Assembly (NCBI GenBank): GCA_001683735.1
Contig: LUGG01000003.1
Span: 682,001-746,000 of the forward strand
Source of the DNA: Grifola frondosa
Lineage: Eukaryota > Basidiomycota > Agaricomycetes > Polyporales > Grifolaceae
Length of the DNA: 64,000 nucleotides
Direction of reading: 5' to 3'
Shown piece after piece: positions 40,760-52,075 of the stretch. Positions within the stretch are counted from its first letter, which is position 1. Each line of letters begins with the position of its first letter. The position numbers and the translations under genes are program-made. The notes beneath the pieces are model-generated. The model ran no database searches. It saw nothing but the letters and a program-made list of their open reading frames with translations, and was not told the DNA's origin.

Positions 40760-43694
40760 TCAGAACAGTTGGCTTGCGCTAGAAATTAACAAACCGACAT
40801 CAATGATTGCATCCTCGTTGTAAATAGAATAGATGTGCGTACGCAAAAATCCATAGATTTTGAGGATTATTGTACGTGTCCTTCGTATATGGGAATCGGA
40901 CTGGCAATGAAGGTTGACGAATGTGCTCTCTTAAAGTAATAGCAAGTTGTACTCACAATGGGCTGGTTCCGATTCGTAGGCTGCGTACGCATAAGATCAG
41001 AAAAGCGACGTTATGGGGATATCAAACCACAGTCGCTCACCGATCGGCACCGTCTCGTTCAGGAAGCTATATGCTGAAGGAGTCGTAAGTTACAATGTCG
41101 CAGATTGAAGAAGTCTTACTCACCTGTTCTCCAGTTGTGCCTTCAGGTTGGAAGTCAGCCTGACTTTCAGTCCGGCCATTATATGAAGGATCACACGCAC
41201 CGGAAATCCGCATTGACAAGCCTATATCACAGTCGTCAGAAAAAGTACAATCTAGCATCGATCACAAACTCACAAGTCTGGAGGAGCCAGCGGATCCTAC
41301 ATCACAGCATACAGCCATTGAACGCATTATTGAACAGGATAACATACGTCTTTCAGCCCGGCAAGCTCGATTTCCAGGTTGATATCAGTCCACTCTAAGA
41401 CCTGATTGCCCGCCATACCTGTGAGTAACGATCAGTTCTGTTGAAGAGCATTCTTGCTGTATCAGCGGCGCACCCTTGAATTCCATCGTCTCACCCGGCT
41501 TGCCTCCAAACACTGCCATCTTCGTCTTGTAGTGTTCGAACATGAGGGTGCTGAACATGGCGCATGTCGATGCGCAATTGGCATTACCCACTACGGCAGC
41601 TACATCAGCACGCACAGATTGAGTGAAGACAAGGTTGACGAACCTATCGCGACGTTCCTGCAGTACGATAGAAGGAGCGTTATAAATTGTATAACATCGA
41701 GATGATATAGCCTCACTGAAGGTTAAAGGGAGGTTCCTCCGGCATATCCACAGCGAACGGCGTGCATATGTCCTACAAAATCAGTCATCTCCAGCGTTCG
41801 CGTACCCTTGCACACTTACTAAAAATCTCTGCGACTCGGCATACGTTGCCCCATTGATCTTTGACGTGACATCAGGGTCGTTGTAGTCGAATGAAGCAGG
41901 CATCTCTGTATTGTTGAGGAATGCCCCTGGAACATATCGCAAATAAGTTGTATATATATATATATCAATTCCACCACGGTTCAATGATGCGCACAATTTT
42001 GAGAGGGATAAAACGCCACCTCGAATGAAACGTTGCGTGCAATGTCGGCCTTCAAAATCTTCTGTGCCAAAGGGTTGGCTCGCGAGGTCGATTGGAACCC
42101 GCTACAACACCATCAAAGATCAATGTAGCACTAAGGTCATTTGAATACTCACGGATTTCCGATTCTAGACCCAGCGAGATACTCATGCAGGAACTGCCCG
42201 AGACATACAAATCCACCTATTAATGTAGGATTAGAATGTCATATGATAGAACTCCAAGGACAAACGTACCTCCATTATTACTGAGGTCGATCAGTAACTG
42301 AGACACGCCCGCTTCCTTGAACGCAGCAACTGTGGCAGCGACATCAGTTTGGAAACCGTTGAAGTCATCAGGCTCAAAGGAGCCGACAAACATCTGTCTC
42401 GATGCAATGAACACGTAAGCACGATAGTTGGCATGAATTTGGAGCTCACCACGCCAGTTTTCTTATCAGGAAGGATGTAGGATTTGATCACACCTTCGCT
42501 TCCATTGACTGGCGGTAAAGTTGGCAGGAAAGGGCTTGGTAGACCGACAGCATTCTTTGGCGCCGTGTCAACAATAACCGCACGAGCAAGTTTGCGGCCC
42601 AGAGAATCTCGCTTTGCAACGCGTGCCACGCCTTCGAGACCACCATTTGTCTCATTATTGGCAGCACAGTTGTTCACCCAGCTGACACAAAAATGGATTA
42701 GAAAAATGGAGATATCACAAATCACACGAACGTACAAGGAGGCCTGATCTGTGAAAGGAGCACCAAGGTAGTCTGCCAAGTAGGGCACCTCGACAGTGAT
42801 CGCCTTGGTAGTGTTCACTAGAAGTAACTTCATAGACAATGTATTCTTGTCCGGAAAAACAGGGCCAGCGATGTCCCCAAATCTCTGAGAGAAATCAGTC
42901 CCGGAGATTCGATAGCTGCTGAAGACACTGTTCACGCGGACACCGTGGTCGAGGTAGTTGCCGGATTGCGTGTCTGCAATGAGGTCCGCATACGCATATG
43001 GATCCATTCCCTCGATTGCGAGAACCTGCGCGCCCGCGAGCCTCTGCCAATCGAAGTTGATCGAGTCGAAGAATGACGTGTACTCGGTTCCTAGAAGAGA
43101 AATGAACTCTACGGAATCGGGAGCAACGAAGACGCTCTGGACGCCATTCTCTTCAAGAGTCACGACAGGTGCCGGAAGGAGGTTCTGAAAAGTAGAGTAA
43201 CAGTTCGGCAACCAGCCTTTACTGCTGTTAGTGAAGAGGGTATGGACCGATTGTGGCATAAATCTCACGGGTGTGGCCATCATTGAGCCTGTTAGTGAAG
43301 TCGTATAAGTCTTTGTTAAAGTCATAATCCGTCTAGATATCCCCATCAGACGCGAGAGAGAACATATCGCAACACTGAAACTCACTTCGTAAACCGTGTT
43401 GTTGATCCGAGCAAGGTCTGCACGGATATTAGTGGTCGATTGTTGGAACGGCGGAGGCGAATTCAAATAATAGTCTTCAAACGTGTAAAAATTGAAGACA
43501 CGATCGACGTTTGTGAGGACATTTTGGCGCAGAGTTTCATTGAAAGGGAACGACTTCAAACAAGCCAATGCGTCGGCCGGTGCCACAAACGTCTGCCCAG
43601 CGAATTTCGCACATGGGTCAGATATCTGAGGAGCTGGCACAGCCAAAGACAATGCCGGCAACCCAAGAGCGAGTAACACAGCAGGAGAAGGCAT
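40760..43694 (-). CDS. Secreted peptidase S41 family (CPAF-like) protein
   Basis: Extracellular serine-protease-like protein with many small exons. The ATG at 43694 begins a signal peptide (MPSPAVLLALGLPALSLA), followed by DPCAKFAGQTFV and ALACLKSFPFNET. Downstream are NCYSTFQNLLPAPVV, YANS-type PDZ region segments, ANNETNGGLEGVARV, MFVGSFEPDDFNGFQ and LLIDLSNNGG (about 42260-42300). The nucleophile-region motif NANCASTCAMFS is near 41565-41600. The tail exons give ADFR, AYSFLNETVPI and VRFPYTKDTYNNPQNLW, and the model ends at the TGA at 40760. This architecture is known in fungal S41/CPAF-like proteins; the substrate is unknown. No frame break was noticed, but not every exon could be fixed. 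Confidence 0.8.
41950..41964. repeat. TA microsatellite
   Basis: Short (TA)n run inside an intron of the S41 protease gene. Confidence 0.7.
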
Positions 43695-45085
43695 AGGCTA
43701 CGAATGCAGAGACAGACGTCCCAGTTAGATGGAAACACCGTAGGCATTTCATTGCTTCAAGGACGTCGCGTCTTTATAGCAATTCTGTCAAAGAAGTATT
43801 AGATGCTACCTCCGGCGGACAAGAATAACTAGGCACCATATTGTTCTTGATGACTGTTCGACAGGCGTTGATAAATCGCGCAAGCCTGGGGAGGTAGGTA
43901 AGTATTCCGATGGGCGCATGGGCGCACTCTGGCGCTGTTCGACTGGTCCACGGAGGCATCAGGTCACTATCGCATATAGCACCATGCGGAAACCACCGCT
44001 GGTGAGAACAGCCGAACTGAAATACAACACGAATCTTATCCGTTCGCGCAATGCCACATCACATGGACCCGAACGAAGCGACGTTCGACCCATGGAACAT
44101 GATACGCCGGCGGCCCGCCTGGCAGGCTTGCGAACTGCGGCATGATGTTTTGTTCTGGAAGAGGTATTAAAGGGCCTGCATTGGGGAGAACAGTTTGTTG
44201 ACGCCGGTCCGCAGACTCCATAACGGCAGTAAAATCACCACTTACATGGCGTCCCGGACAGAGTCTTCCTGGCGAGATGGGGAACTATGAAGTCTTCCAT
44301 TCTAACGGGTCCAACCCAACGAGCCTGTCGGCGGTCGCAGAAGTTCATACATTCTCATAACTGGCTTTAGTAAATGAGTTATTTATTTTGTTAAACGACA
44401 AAATAAATATACAATATATTATCGAACAAGCCACACGATTATAGCGGCCTCATTGACCAAAATATAAGCATGCGGCGGATTTTTCTTGTTCCGTGCTCGC
44501 TTTCGATTATCGAACTGTTTTGGTGCTGAGCATGATCGCTCTACGATGCAGTGATGTTCTCGAGCATATTCATAGGGAGAATGGCGGCCGTTGGCAGTGC
44601 AAGATATACTCTCGTTCTCTTTTTTGCTCTCTATTTTAACAAAGCTTCAAAGTTCGAACATCCTGTAGCCTACGTCTTCGACGACGCAATGTCATGGTGT
44701 TCAATTCCGTATCCGTTGCTGATCAGGCTGCGATATTTCTTACGCTTCTAAGATCTTTTGTCGCGGTCTCAGATTTTGACCCCTGCGTCAGGCACCTGGC
44801 GTTTCGTATCGACGTACTTCAGTCGTATTCTACTCCTTGGCTCCCAACTCTCGTTGTTGAACCGCATTGTGTACCTTGAAACAATAATATGGTGATTGAC
44901 TGCGCATATAAGGGTGAGAATGCTGATCAAAAATTGATGTGTCATGAGGAGACGCTGAGCCTCTGGTCTCAGGCCCTGAACCTACCTCTTTCTCCACCCA
45001 CACTTCAAGCTGGATTTACTGACCTTTCCTGACCAGATTTTGACGTCTGGTTATTGATTTCTGTGCCAGGCGCAACTGTACCAAA
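43695..45085. promoter_or_regulatory. Divergent upstream region, S41 protease / membrane protein
   Basis: 1.4 kb between a minus-strand and a plus-strand gene. At 44381-44410 there is a perfect hairpin, TATTTATTTTGT / ACAAAATAAATA with the loop TAAACG, in an AT-rich stretch. No gene is supported; the open frames (for example 44036-44221 minus) lack family features. Confidence 0.45.
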
Positions 45086-47075
45086 ATGTTTTCAGTCTGG
45101 TGTCCGAGTTTGCTTCGGAGTTTACTTCTCACAATTCTTCTATCTCTCAGTGCTACAGCTGCTCCATCTGTCAAGTCAAAACGAGATGGAGGAGGCGGCT
45201 CGAACCTGTCGGCAGAAATATGGGTGCGTCGCTAGTATATACGTTGGTTCACTGACGGGACGTCTGACAACTGGACAGGTACCTCTCGTCGTTATCGGCA
45301 TGCTCCTCGTAGTAGGGACCGTGTTGGCGTGTGGAGGCCGCAAGCTACGAGCCCGTATAGGTAAATGGGGCTCTGGTGTAGCACATGCGACGAGTGCTGT
45401 GGCGAATCTCACGTCCCAGCCTCGAGAGCTGACCGCCGATCAGCTTGCGGGCTCAGGAGGGAATACAGCGAACAATGCCACAAACGCCGGAACGAATCGT
45501 AGTCGCAGACCTCGACGCACCAGACGGACACCCAGTCAGGTCTCGACGGTGTCTCTGCCGGTGTATATGAAGGAGCCGGGCGAGCATGAAATCGTCATCA
45601 TACGGTTGGTATTAGCACTACTATAATACGATCGATGCTGATGTACTTGTAGCGGTCTGGAGGACATGGAGGACGATATTCCTACAACAGTTATCATGCC
45701 ACCTGTAGACGAGAGTCCAAACGCTTCCTTCGACATCCCGCGGTCGACGCCGGAGTATGTTGCCATGCCCAATAGCGCGAATAATATGCCTTTACTGCAA
45801 AACGAGGAGTCCCAGGACTCATCGCCCGATCCCCAGCACTTGATTCCACCTCCTCGCGACCTCGGTCTTCCCACGAGAGCAAGTTTCGACAGTTTTACGA
45901 GTTCCGAAGAGCAGCACAGCTCGTTCGTCCCTGGCCTCGGCGAAGCACCTCCTTACTTCGAGGCCGTGGCGATGGAAAGCACACAGAGTCTGAACAACGG
46001 CGCAGAGGATGCCGCTCAAGATTCACACGTGCCTTCCGCCTCCAGCCCAGAACCAGATACTCCTGAGCGTAGCCCGAGTGGTCGCAGACGGTCAAATTTC
46101 CTCTCACTGTTCAATCCACGCCATAGCCGTTCTACAGCGTCCCCCGTTCCCACGGTGGACTTGAGTGGACACACGCGGGAAAGCTCGGGCTCATCTCTCG
46201 CGACGTCGGGCGAGGGGCTACCTCGCAGCGGCCAGCATCGGCCGTCCCACTCTGGGTCCGGGTCAGTCTTCAGCCTCTCGTCGTCGGCATTCCGCAATAT
46301 GTCGCGCACGCGCTCGCGTTCGAACCATAACCTGGCACAGTTCACCTCACCTTCCGCAATCTCGCTCAACTCCATATCCGCGCCGCTCACGCACACGCTG
46401 ATCCGCACCGATTTCACGTACCCAAAGTCGGGCCCTACACCCGAGCAGCTGCGGCTCATCTCATCGCGCGAATCTTTTGCACGCTTTGGCGTGCCGTACG
46501 GACGAGACGCCATTGCGTACGCGTCGGCGTCCAGAGTGGATCTGGCACACCCTCCGCCAGGTTTCGATGACATTTCAGGCCCGTCTGAACCTCATGTCGA
46601 GGGCGAATCGGCTGCAGCTCCGGAACACCCAACGGAGGCCGACGTATCTGCCGAAGCGCCCGCTCCCCGGGTTGAGACGCCCGAAGGCGGTGCGCAGGCC
46701 ATTGTGTCACCGACAGAGTCGACATCGCACGATGCTCCCGCAGCAAGTATTACATCCAATAACAATGGATCTCCAGTGCCGCCTTCATCGTTCAAGCCGC
46801 TGTCCCCGACATCACCCGACAGGGTACAGTCCAGAGCAAGCTCCTATGCGTCCTTTGCAACCGCCGAGGAAGCTCTCGACTCCTCACCCTCCACGCCGGG
46901 GCCACCAGACATTATCCATTCACCCACAACGCCCGCTACTCCCGTATCCGAATCTACCCCTTCCACTCCACGCCTTTCTTCACGACATATTCACGAAGAA
47001 ACTGAAATGACCATAACGCCCTCCTCAGCTCCTGTTGCGCTTATGCCTGTTGAACAGGTTGCCGAAGGACATTGA
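45086..47075 (+). CDS. Single-pass membrane protein with long Ser/Pro-rich cytoplasmic tail
   Basis: Exons 45086-45223, 45279-45604 and 45653-47075 (about 628 residues). The start at 45086 is preferred because it gives a signal peptide (MFSVWCPSLLRSLLLTILL) instead of the unlikely upstream frame. A short extracellular part (KRDGGGGSNLSAEIW) precedes one membrane segment (VPLVVIGMLLVVGTVLACGG) followed by the basic stop-transfer RKLRARIGKW. The remaining ~540 residues are disordered: Ser/Thr/Pro-rich with many potential phosphorylation sites, plus a more ordered GPTPEQLRLISSRESFARFG (about 46433-46490) that looks conserved. The type I topology fits a basidiomycete cell-surface protein of unknown function. 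The second intron uses GTTGGT as donor. Confidence 0.75.
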
Positions 47076-48261
47076 TTGCACCGCTTGCGGTGTTGACTAT
47101 GCTGACCTTGTCTTTTATCTGTTGTCTTATCTAAAAAGGTTATATTCGCTGATTCATCTGTACCACCATTTGTTTCTTCATTTTCGACATACGTACGCCC
47201 TCGCAAGTAATAGAGTTTGGGACATACTACCGTGGAATTTGTTTTCACTTATATTCGTGGATTGTTGCTTGCTGGATGACGACACTTACGCCAGTGACTT
47301 GAGGCTGCCTTCTATACGCTACGCCAAACACGTTTTCCAACGATGGACTCATAGTTATCATACTCGGATTCATTGCTTTAGCTATTGACAACTGTCGCCT
47401 CTCCAGAACATATATTCCCGATATGCTCCGGAGCTCAACAAAAACGAGAGCGAATGGAATCCATTCTGCGCTTGATTCATCGCAGTGGACGACATGCACA
47501 GCAATATACCCAGGACAGCCTCGACAGTGAGATCACGGCTCGAGCGATGGTCCGTGTGAGCGGTATGCTGACATTCTTCAGCAGAAATAGAACGATCGCC
47601 CTCTAGTGAGCAAAAGCTTGAGAGCCAAATAACAAATTGAAAGATTGTGGTGTCGATGAGCTCAACTGAGTTGCTCAGGTTGTATGACCGGATGTAAATT
47701 TGTAGAAAAGCTGTGTTTGTGTGATGGTTAAGTAACATTGCGCAGTTAACCAACGCACATCCTATCCTCCAGAAATGATTTCCATGGTGGTGGTCGCACG
47801 CGACGATCACTATCGCCTGATTATTGCACGAGCCCTAAACCAGACAGCTGCAACGGAATTTCGTATCGTGAGTTCTAGAAGACAGCGAGCAGAAAGTGAA
47901 GCGCACGAGGAACTTAAGGATTACAAAGTCAGGTCAGGTCGGACGACCAACAGCTGCTGGGCAGTTCCTCAATTCCATTGAGACGAACGTAACTTTGATG
48001 TCTATAAATAATCTCAAGACTAGAGAAAAAGAAGGGCCAGTGGCGATAGGTTCAAGAAAATCGATAGAAAATCAATCCGGGGTTGTTGTAATGATTTCAC
48101 AGATATGTTATGTCTAAACACAGAATAAGCCACAAAATAATGTAGCATCTCGACCAAAGACCTACAACGGGCCCGCCAACGGCATGTATATGGTACAGCG
48201 AGTGTCCAGCCAACAGCATGCGCAGCGCAAGATAGTTGATTGCCCATGCCAAAAAGTCCAA
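47076..48261. other. Intergenic
   Basis: About 1.2 kb between convergent genes. Short open frames on both strands show no family features. Nothing else recognised. Confidence 0.5.
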
Positions 48262-49905
48262 CTACGATCGAACACGTCCGACGACCACGACAGCCACCAC
48301 AAACGCGGCGAACAAAAATGCCACTCATAATAGCCGCAATGCGACATCGAAGCACCCAAGGGTCTATCGGGTCCACAGTCCTCTTCAACTTTCTCGTCGA
48401 CGCAAATGACCCACTGCTCGCGCGGACGGCACGAGTGACTCAAGCGAAGGCGCAAGCAGAGGGTACCACGATTTAAATCCGCGCCTCTTTGCAACCTTGT
48501 CTCCATCTGGAACGCTGGCTCTCTTCTTCCCTCTTCTCGACCACAAGGGCAGAATGAGGTCGGAGTGCCGTTTCTCCGTTTTGACCGCTCCCGCTCGTCG
48601 AGAGAAGCCATCCCCCAATGAGCCAGCACCACGGCCCGAGAAAGCCCAGCCAGAAGAGCATGCACGCTGATGTGACCGGCAGGCGTTGCCGCTCAACTGG
48701 AGGCAGGACGAACCGGTCGCTGCCAAACGACACGCCTTTCAGCCAGCCCGCTGGAGAAACGACTCCGTCAGCGATGGAGAGCGTTGTATGATAGAAAGCT
48801 GTGTTGCTACACTGTGCGCACTGGCAACACTGCTCTGCGACTCCGCGCCGAGGTCAATCTCGTATAGTCCCTCAGGGAAATCGCCTGTCGTTCGGACGTC
48901 CTCCGCGGCCTCGATGTCTGTGTCGCCAGTATTTGACGCAGCGTAGTCCCCTGAGATAACAAGGGGATCCCCTTCAGACGTGCGCACAGAAGGCGCAGTG
49001 ATGAAGCTAGCGGTGCGTGCGGAGGAGCCATCCTCATAAATTACGGACACTTTGTTTGTTCGAGGGCTGCCGATGACAGTGGGGAGCGTAGGTGGGGCAA
49101 GACGCGACTTGCGTGGCACCCCTGACGTGGGAACGCGAGGGTACTTTGGAAATTAGGGCGGAGGTCGAGCGGCGGTATCGTAGGAGGTGCGGCAGAGATG
49201 TTAGAACGGAATGTGCTTGTAGAATTTTGACTGATGGAACGTTTGAGCGGCCGATTGATGAATGCCGGATAGGATTGTTGTGGACCTAACAGATCACTTA
49301 GCGTACAGCATTGGAAATATATTACGTGGTCTACTCACCATGACCATCATTGACTTGAGTGGAATCAGGAGTAAGAGGCACCGAATCGAGAGATGGACGC
49401 CTACGAGGCGGGAAATGGAGCAGCTCGTGGATTGGCGAAGGTTGCTTAACAGGCAGGCTTGAAGATACGCTATCCTTGTCCGAAATGTATGCTGAATCCA
49501 AACGAAGAGACGGCGAGCTTTTCCGCCTCAGTGACGAAGGCCTGTACATATTAGACGCAGATGCGGTCGACAGTGGGGAGAATGAAAGCGAAGGCGACGA
49601 TGCCGAACGATTCATGGGTTGTGGGCCCCACATCTGAGCGAGGGCAGTCGAAGACGCGGGCTGGTCTGTCCACTCGTAGTCTTCCACGAGACATGAGAGG
49701 GTCCCGGAGGACGGAGACGGTCCATTGCGATGCTGAGGCCTGCTGAGGGCTTCCTCTCCAGGAGAGGAGTGCCGTCGACATGAATGCCGAGTCCGAACCC
49801 ATTCTCCACCTCGCCTACTTGCTGCTTCTCCTTCTCGAGCGATCGGTCGTAATCTAAAGGAAGAGTAGGACTAGCCTGAAACATACGGGAGAGTGCGCTG
49901 AGCAT
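48262..49905 (-). CDS. Ser-rich protein with C-terminal membrane segments, hypothetical
   Basis: Predicted from the ATG at 49905 (MLSALSRMFQASPTLPLDYD). Exon 1 continues in another frame as VEDYEWTDQPASSTALAQMW and RPSLDSVPLTPDSTQ to a donor at about 49335. A later exon (about 49119-48740) has PPTLPTVIGSPR and an acidic stretch. It is followed, again out of frame, by DRFVLPPVERQRLP and the membrane segment ACMLFWLGFLGPWCWLIGGW. A last exon reads DPIDPWVLRCRIAAIMSGIF plus a Val-rich membrane segment. At least three one-base frame breaks must be assumed. I do not recognise the family; a plasma-membrane or ER protein with a long cytosolic Ser-rich part is likely. Confidence 0.55.
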
Positions 49906-50667
49906 CCTTCGCCGCGGTGGTATTCAAAATTGCGAGAGGACCAGCCCAAGTGAAAGTACGAGGTAGAGAAACAACTAACGGAGACGCGATCCGGACGGCC
50001 TCGAGGCGATTGACACGCTTAAATATGCGGTGCAGGCGCACCACGGGTATGCAGCAAGGACATGGAGAACGGAGGAGACGCGTGTGAGGAGAGCGGAGGC
50101 CATGCTATATGAGAGTGGCTGACAGACCCCATCAAGAACCAGTCCGGTCGCGCAGCAGCTCTGATGATGTCAAATTCGATCCGGCGGTCAAGACTACAAT
50201 CCATAATCGTTGAGAACAGCAACAGCAGAGAGAACGACGGGTGCGGCCGCCAAGGCACTGAAGACGTTCTGAAGGAAATGATAGTGCATTCAAGATTTGA
50301 AGGATACACCTGATACACACCTTCCGCGCGAATCTGATAGACCTTGAGCCGAGCAGAATCGAATTGTCGTCCGTGCGGTGTTGTACCTGCAAACTCCAAT
50401 GTGCAGAGACACTCACCTAGCGAGAAAACGTGTCTGCGCGGGCCAGAGTTAGCTAAGAGAAGTAAAAGATAGATCAGAATCCAATGACGTCCTCAACACA
50501 CACATTCCAAAAGCAAGATAGAGCACCTCGATACAAATAAAGAGCATCGTACAAGTCCCCAGCAGAACAACAAGATATTAGGATATGTTAGTCTCAATAG
50601 ATGGATCAGAATGTGGCCGCAGATCAGGGTATGACTGTTAAACCAGAGATATCCAAAATGCATCGCT
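49906..50667. other. Intergenic, possible small unassigned minus-strand exons
   Basis: Minus-strand sequence at 50190-50400 has splice-like borders and could encode a short C-terminal exon (NVFSALAAAPVVLSAVAVL, stop near 50197), but no complete gene could be built. Confidence 0.35.
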
Positions 50668-51390
50668 TTAATGAGGTCCACTGCTTGCCTCCTCCCTCGT
50701 AGCTGCGATCTCCTCCGAGTTGTCTTCCGAACGATTGATAGCTTTCGTGAGCGTGACGGATCTGTTTACCGACGCCAGTGACAAGCCCGGGATTTCCTCT
50801 TCATCGAGCTGAATCTCTTCCACTGGCTGAACCCTCTCATCCGCTTCCTCGAGTGAACCACCCTCCACCTCCTCTAAGTCGACCTCTGCACGAGGATTGG
50901 GTGTATCCTCATGTTCGCGACTCTCTGGTGATGGGTCTTGTTCCACAGAGGTCTCTTGAGCCTGTCGAGTCGCTTGGAGAACTGGGGAATCCGGTAAGGG
51001 AACGACAGATGCATCGAGGGGCGCAGACACAGGAAGGGAAGGCCGATCTTTGAGATCAACCTCACGTACACCCTCCGTGACGTCCTTCACCTCTTCCGTC
51101 TCTTTGCCAGGACGCGAAGGGGAGTCATCTCGCAGGGATGTACTATCTGATGGTACCATGGATTCCTCGCGTTTCTTCTTGAGCGAACGTAAGGAGTCGA
51201 GACCATCCGGCTCCGTTGAGCTATGGCGACGTTTGTGGCCTATCTGAGGTGAGGTGGAAGTGGCTGTGGTCGCTTATACCTTTGAGTGCCTCGTGTATGA
51301 TCCAAAGTGACAACACGCACCATCTTCACTCCATGGCCGGTCTGGTCGAGGAAAGAATGAGTTGGAGATGCGGCGTATGAATTTATACAT
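50668..51390 (-). CDS. Acidic low-complexity protein, basidiomycete hypothetical
   Basis: Exons 51280-51390 and 50668-51243 join in frame to 228 residues. The N-terminus MYKFIRRISNSFFPRPDRPW is well ordered, then IGHKRRHSSTEPDG and SLRSLKKKREE give a basic, possibly nuclear-localising segment. The rest is rich in Glu, Ser and Pro. No catalytic motif. The start is chosen at 51390; the open frame extends upstream but without a better ATG. No recognised family. Confidence 0.65.
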
Positions 51391-52075
51391 GGCGGGAAAA
51401 GCGTGGCTCTGATGTTCCAGCTTCGTGACGGGCGCATCGCGACATGGTTTGCCGTCTTTGTACCGTCTCTCTTTGGTGGTATTTGTTCCATTCAACAACT
51501 GGTTATCACGCACGTGGGTTTGGTTATTGAAAATAACAAAGTATTCCTTTTCTAGAGTACACTAGTTTCATAATTCTTTTGGTATATATTTATTATTTTT
51601 GAACAACTACCATTTTTGGAACATTTGAGTCGGAGCTCGGCTTTGTCACAATTGTTTGCATTGAAGGTCAAGACAATGCAGAACACCCACAACACCCTGT
51701 TACCTGTATCGCTGTTTGACTCGAGGTGCTGTGATCGCACGAATACATTAATACGCAAATTTTACTGTGAAAACTGAGTGGTCTATCCGCGCGCTTGATT
51801 GCTTCGCAGCCCCAACTCCACCGGATCGCTGAGGAAACATGATTCAAGGTATCATAACATCTGTCCAGATATGTGAATTTCTATGAGAGAAATAAGTGGG
51901 GAAGGAAGAGGACGCCGTGATGCAAAAATTACTGCGAAGGGTAGAATAGTATCGATGAGATGTCGACAATTGTGGTTGAAGCGGTGATGAATGCCACTTG
52001 ACCAGCGACCACCACCTTCAACGATTTGCGCCCTCGAAACTTTCTTCCCTACTTCCACATTCCACGCCGTTGTCG
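51391..52075. promoter_or_regulatory. Divergent upstream region of the acidic protein and SET1
   Basis: 685 bases. The AT-rich middle (about 51530-51610) shows no gene. It probably contains both promoters. Confidence 0.45.
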
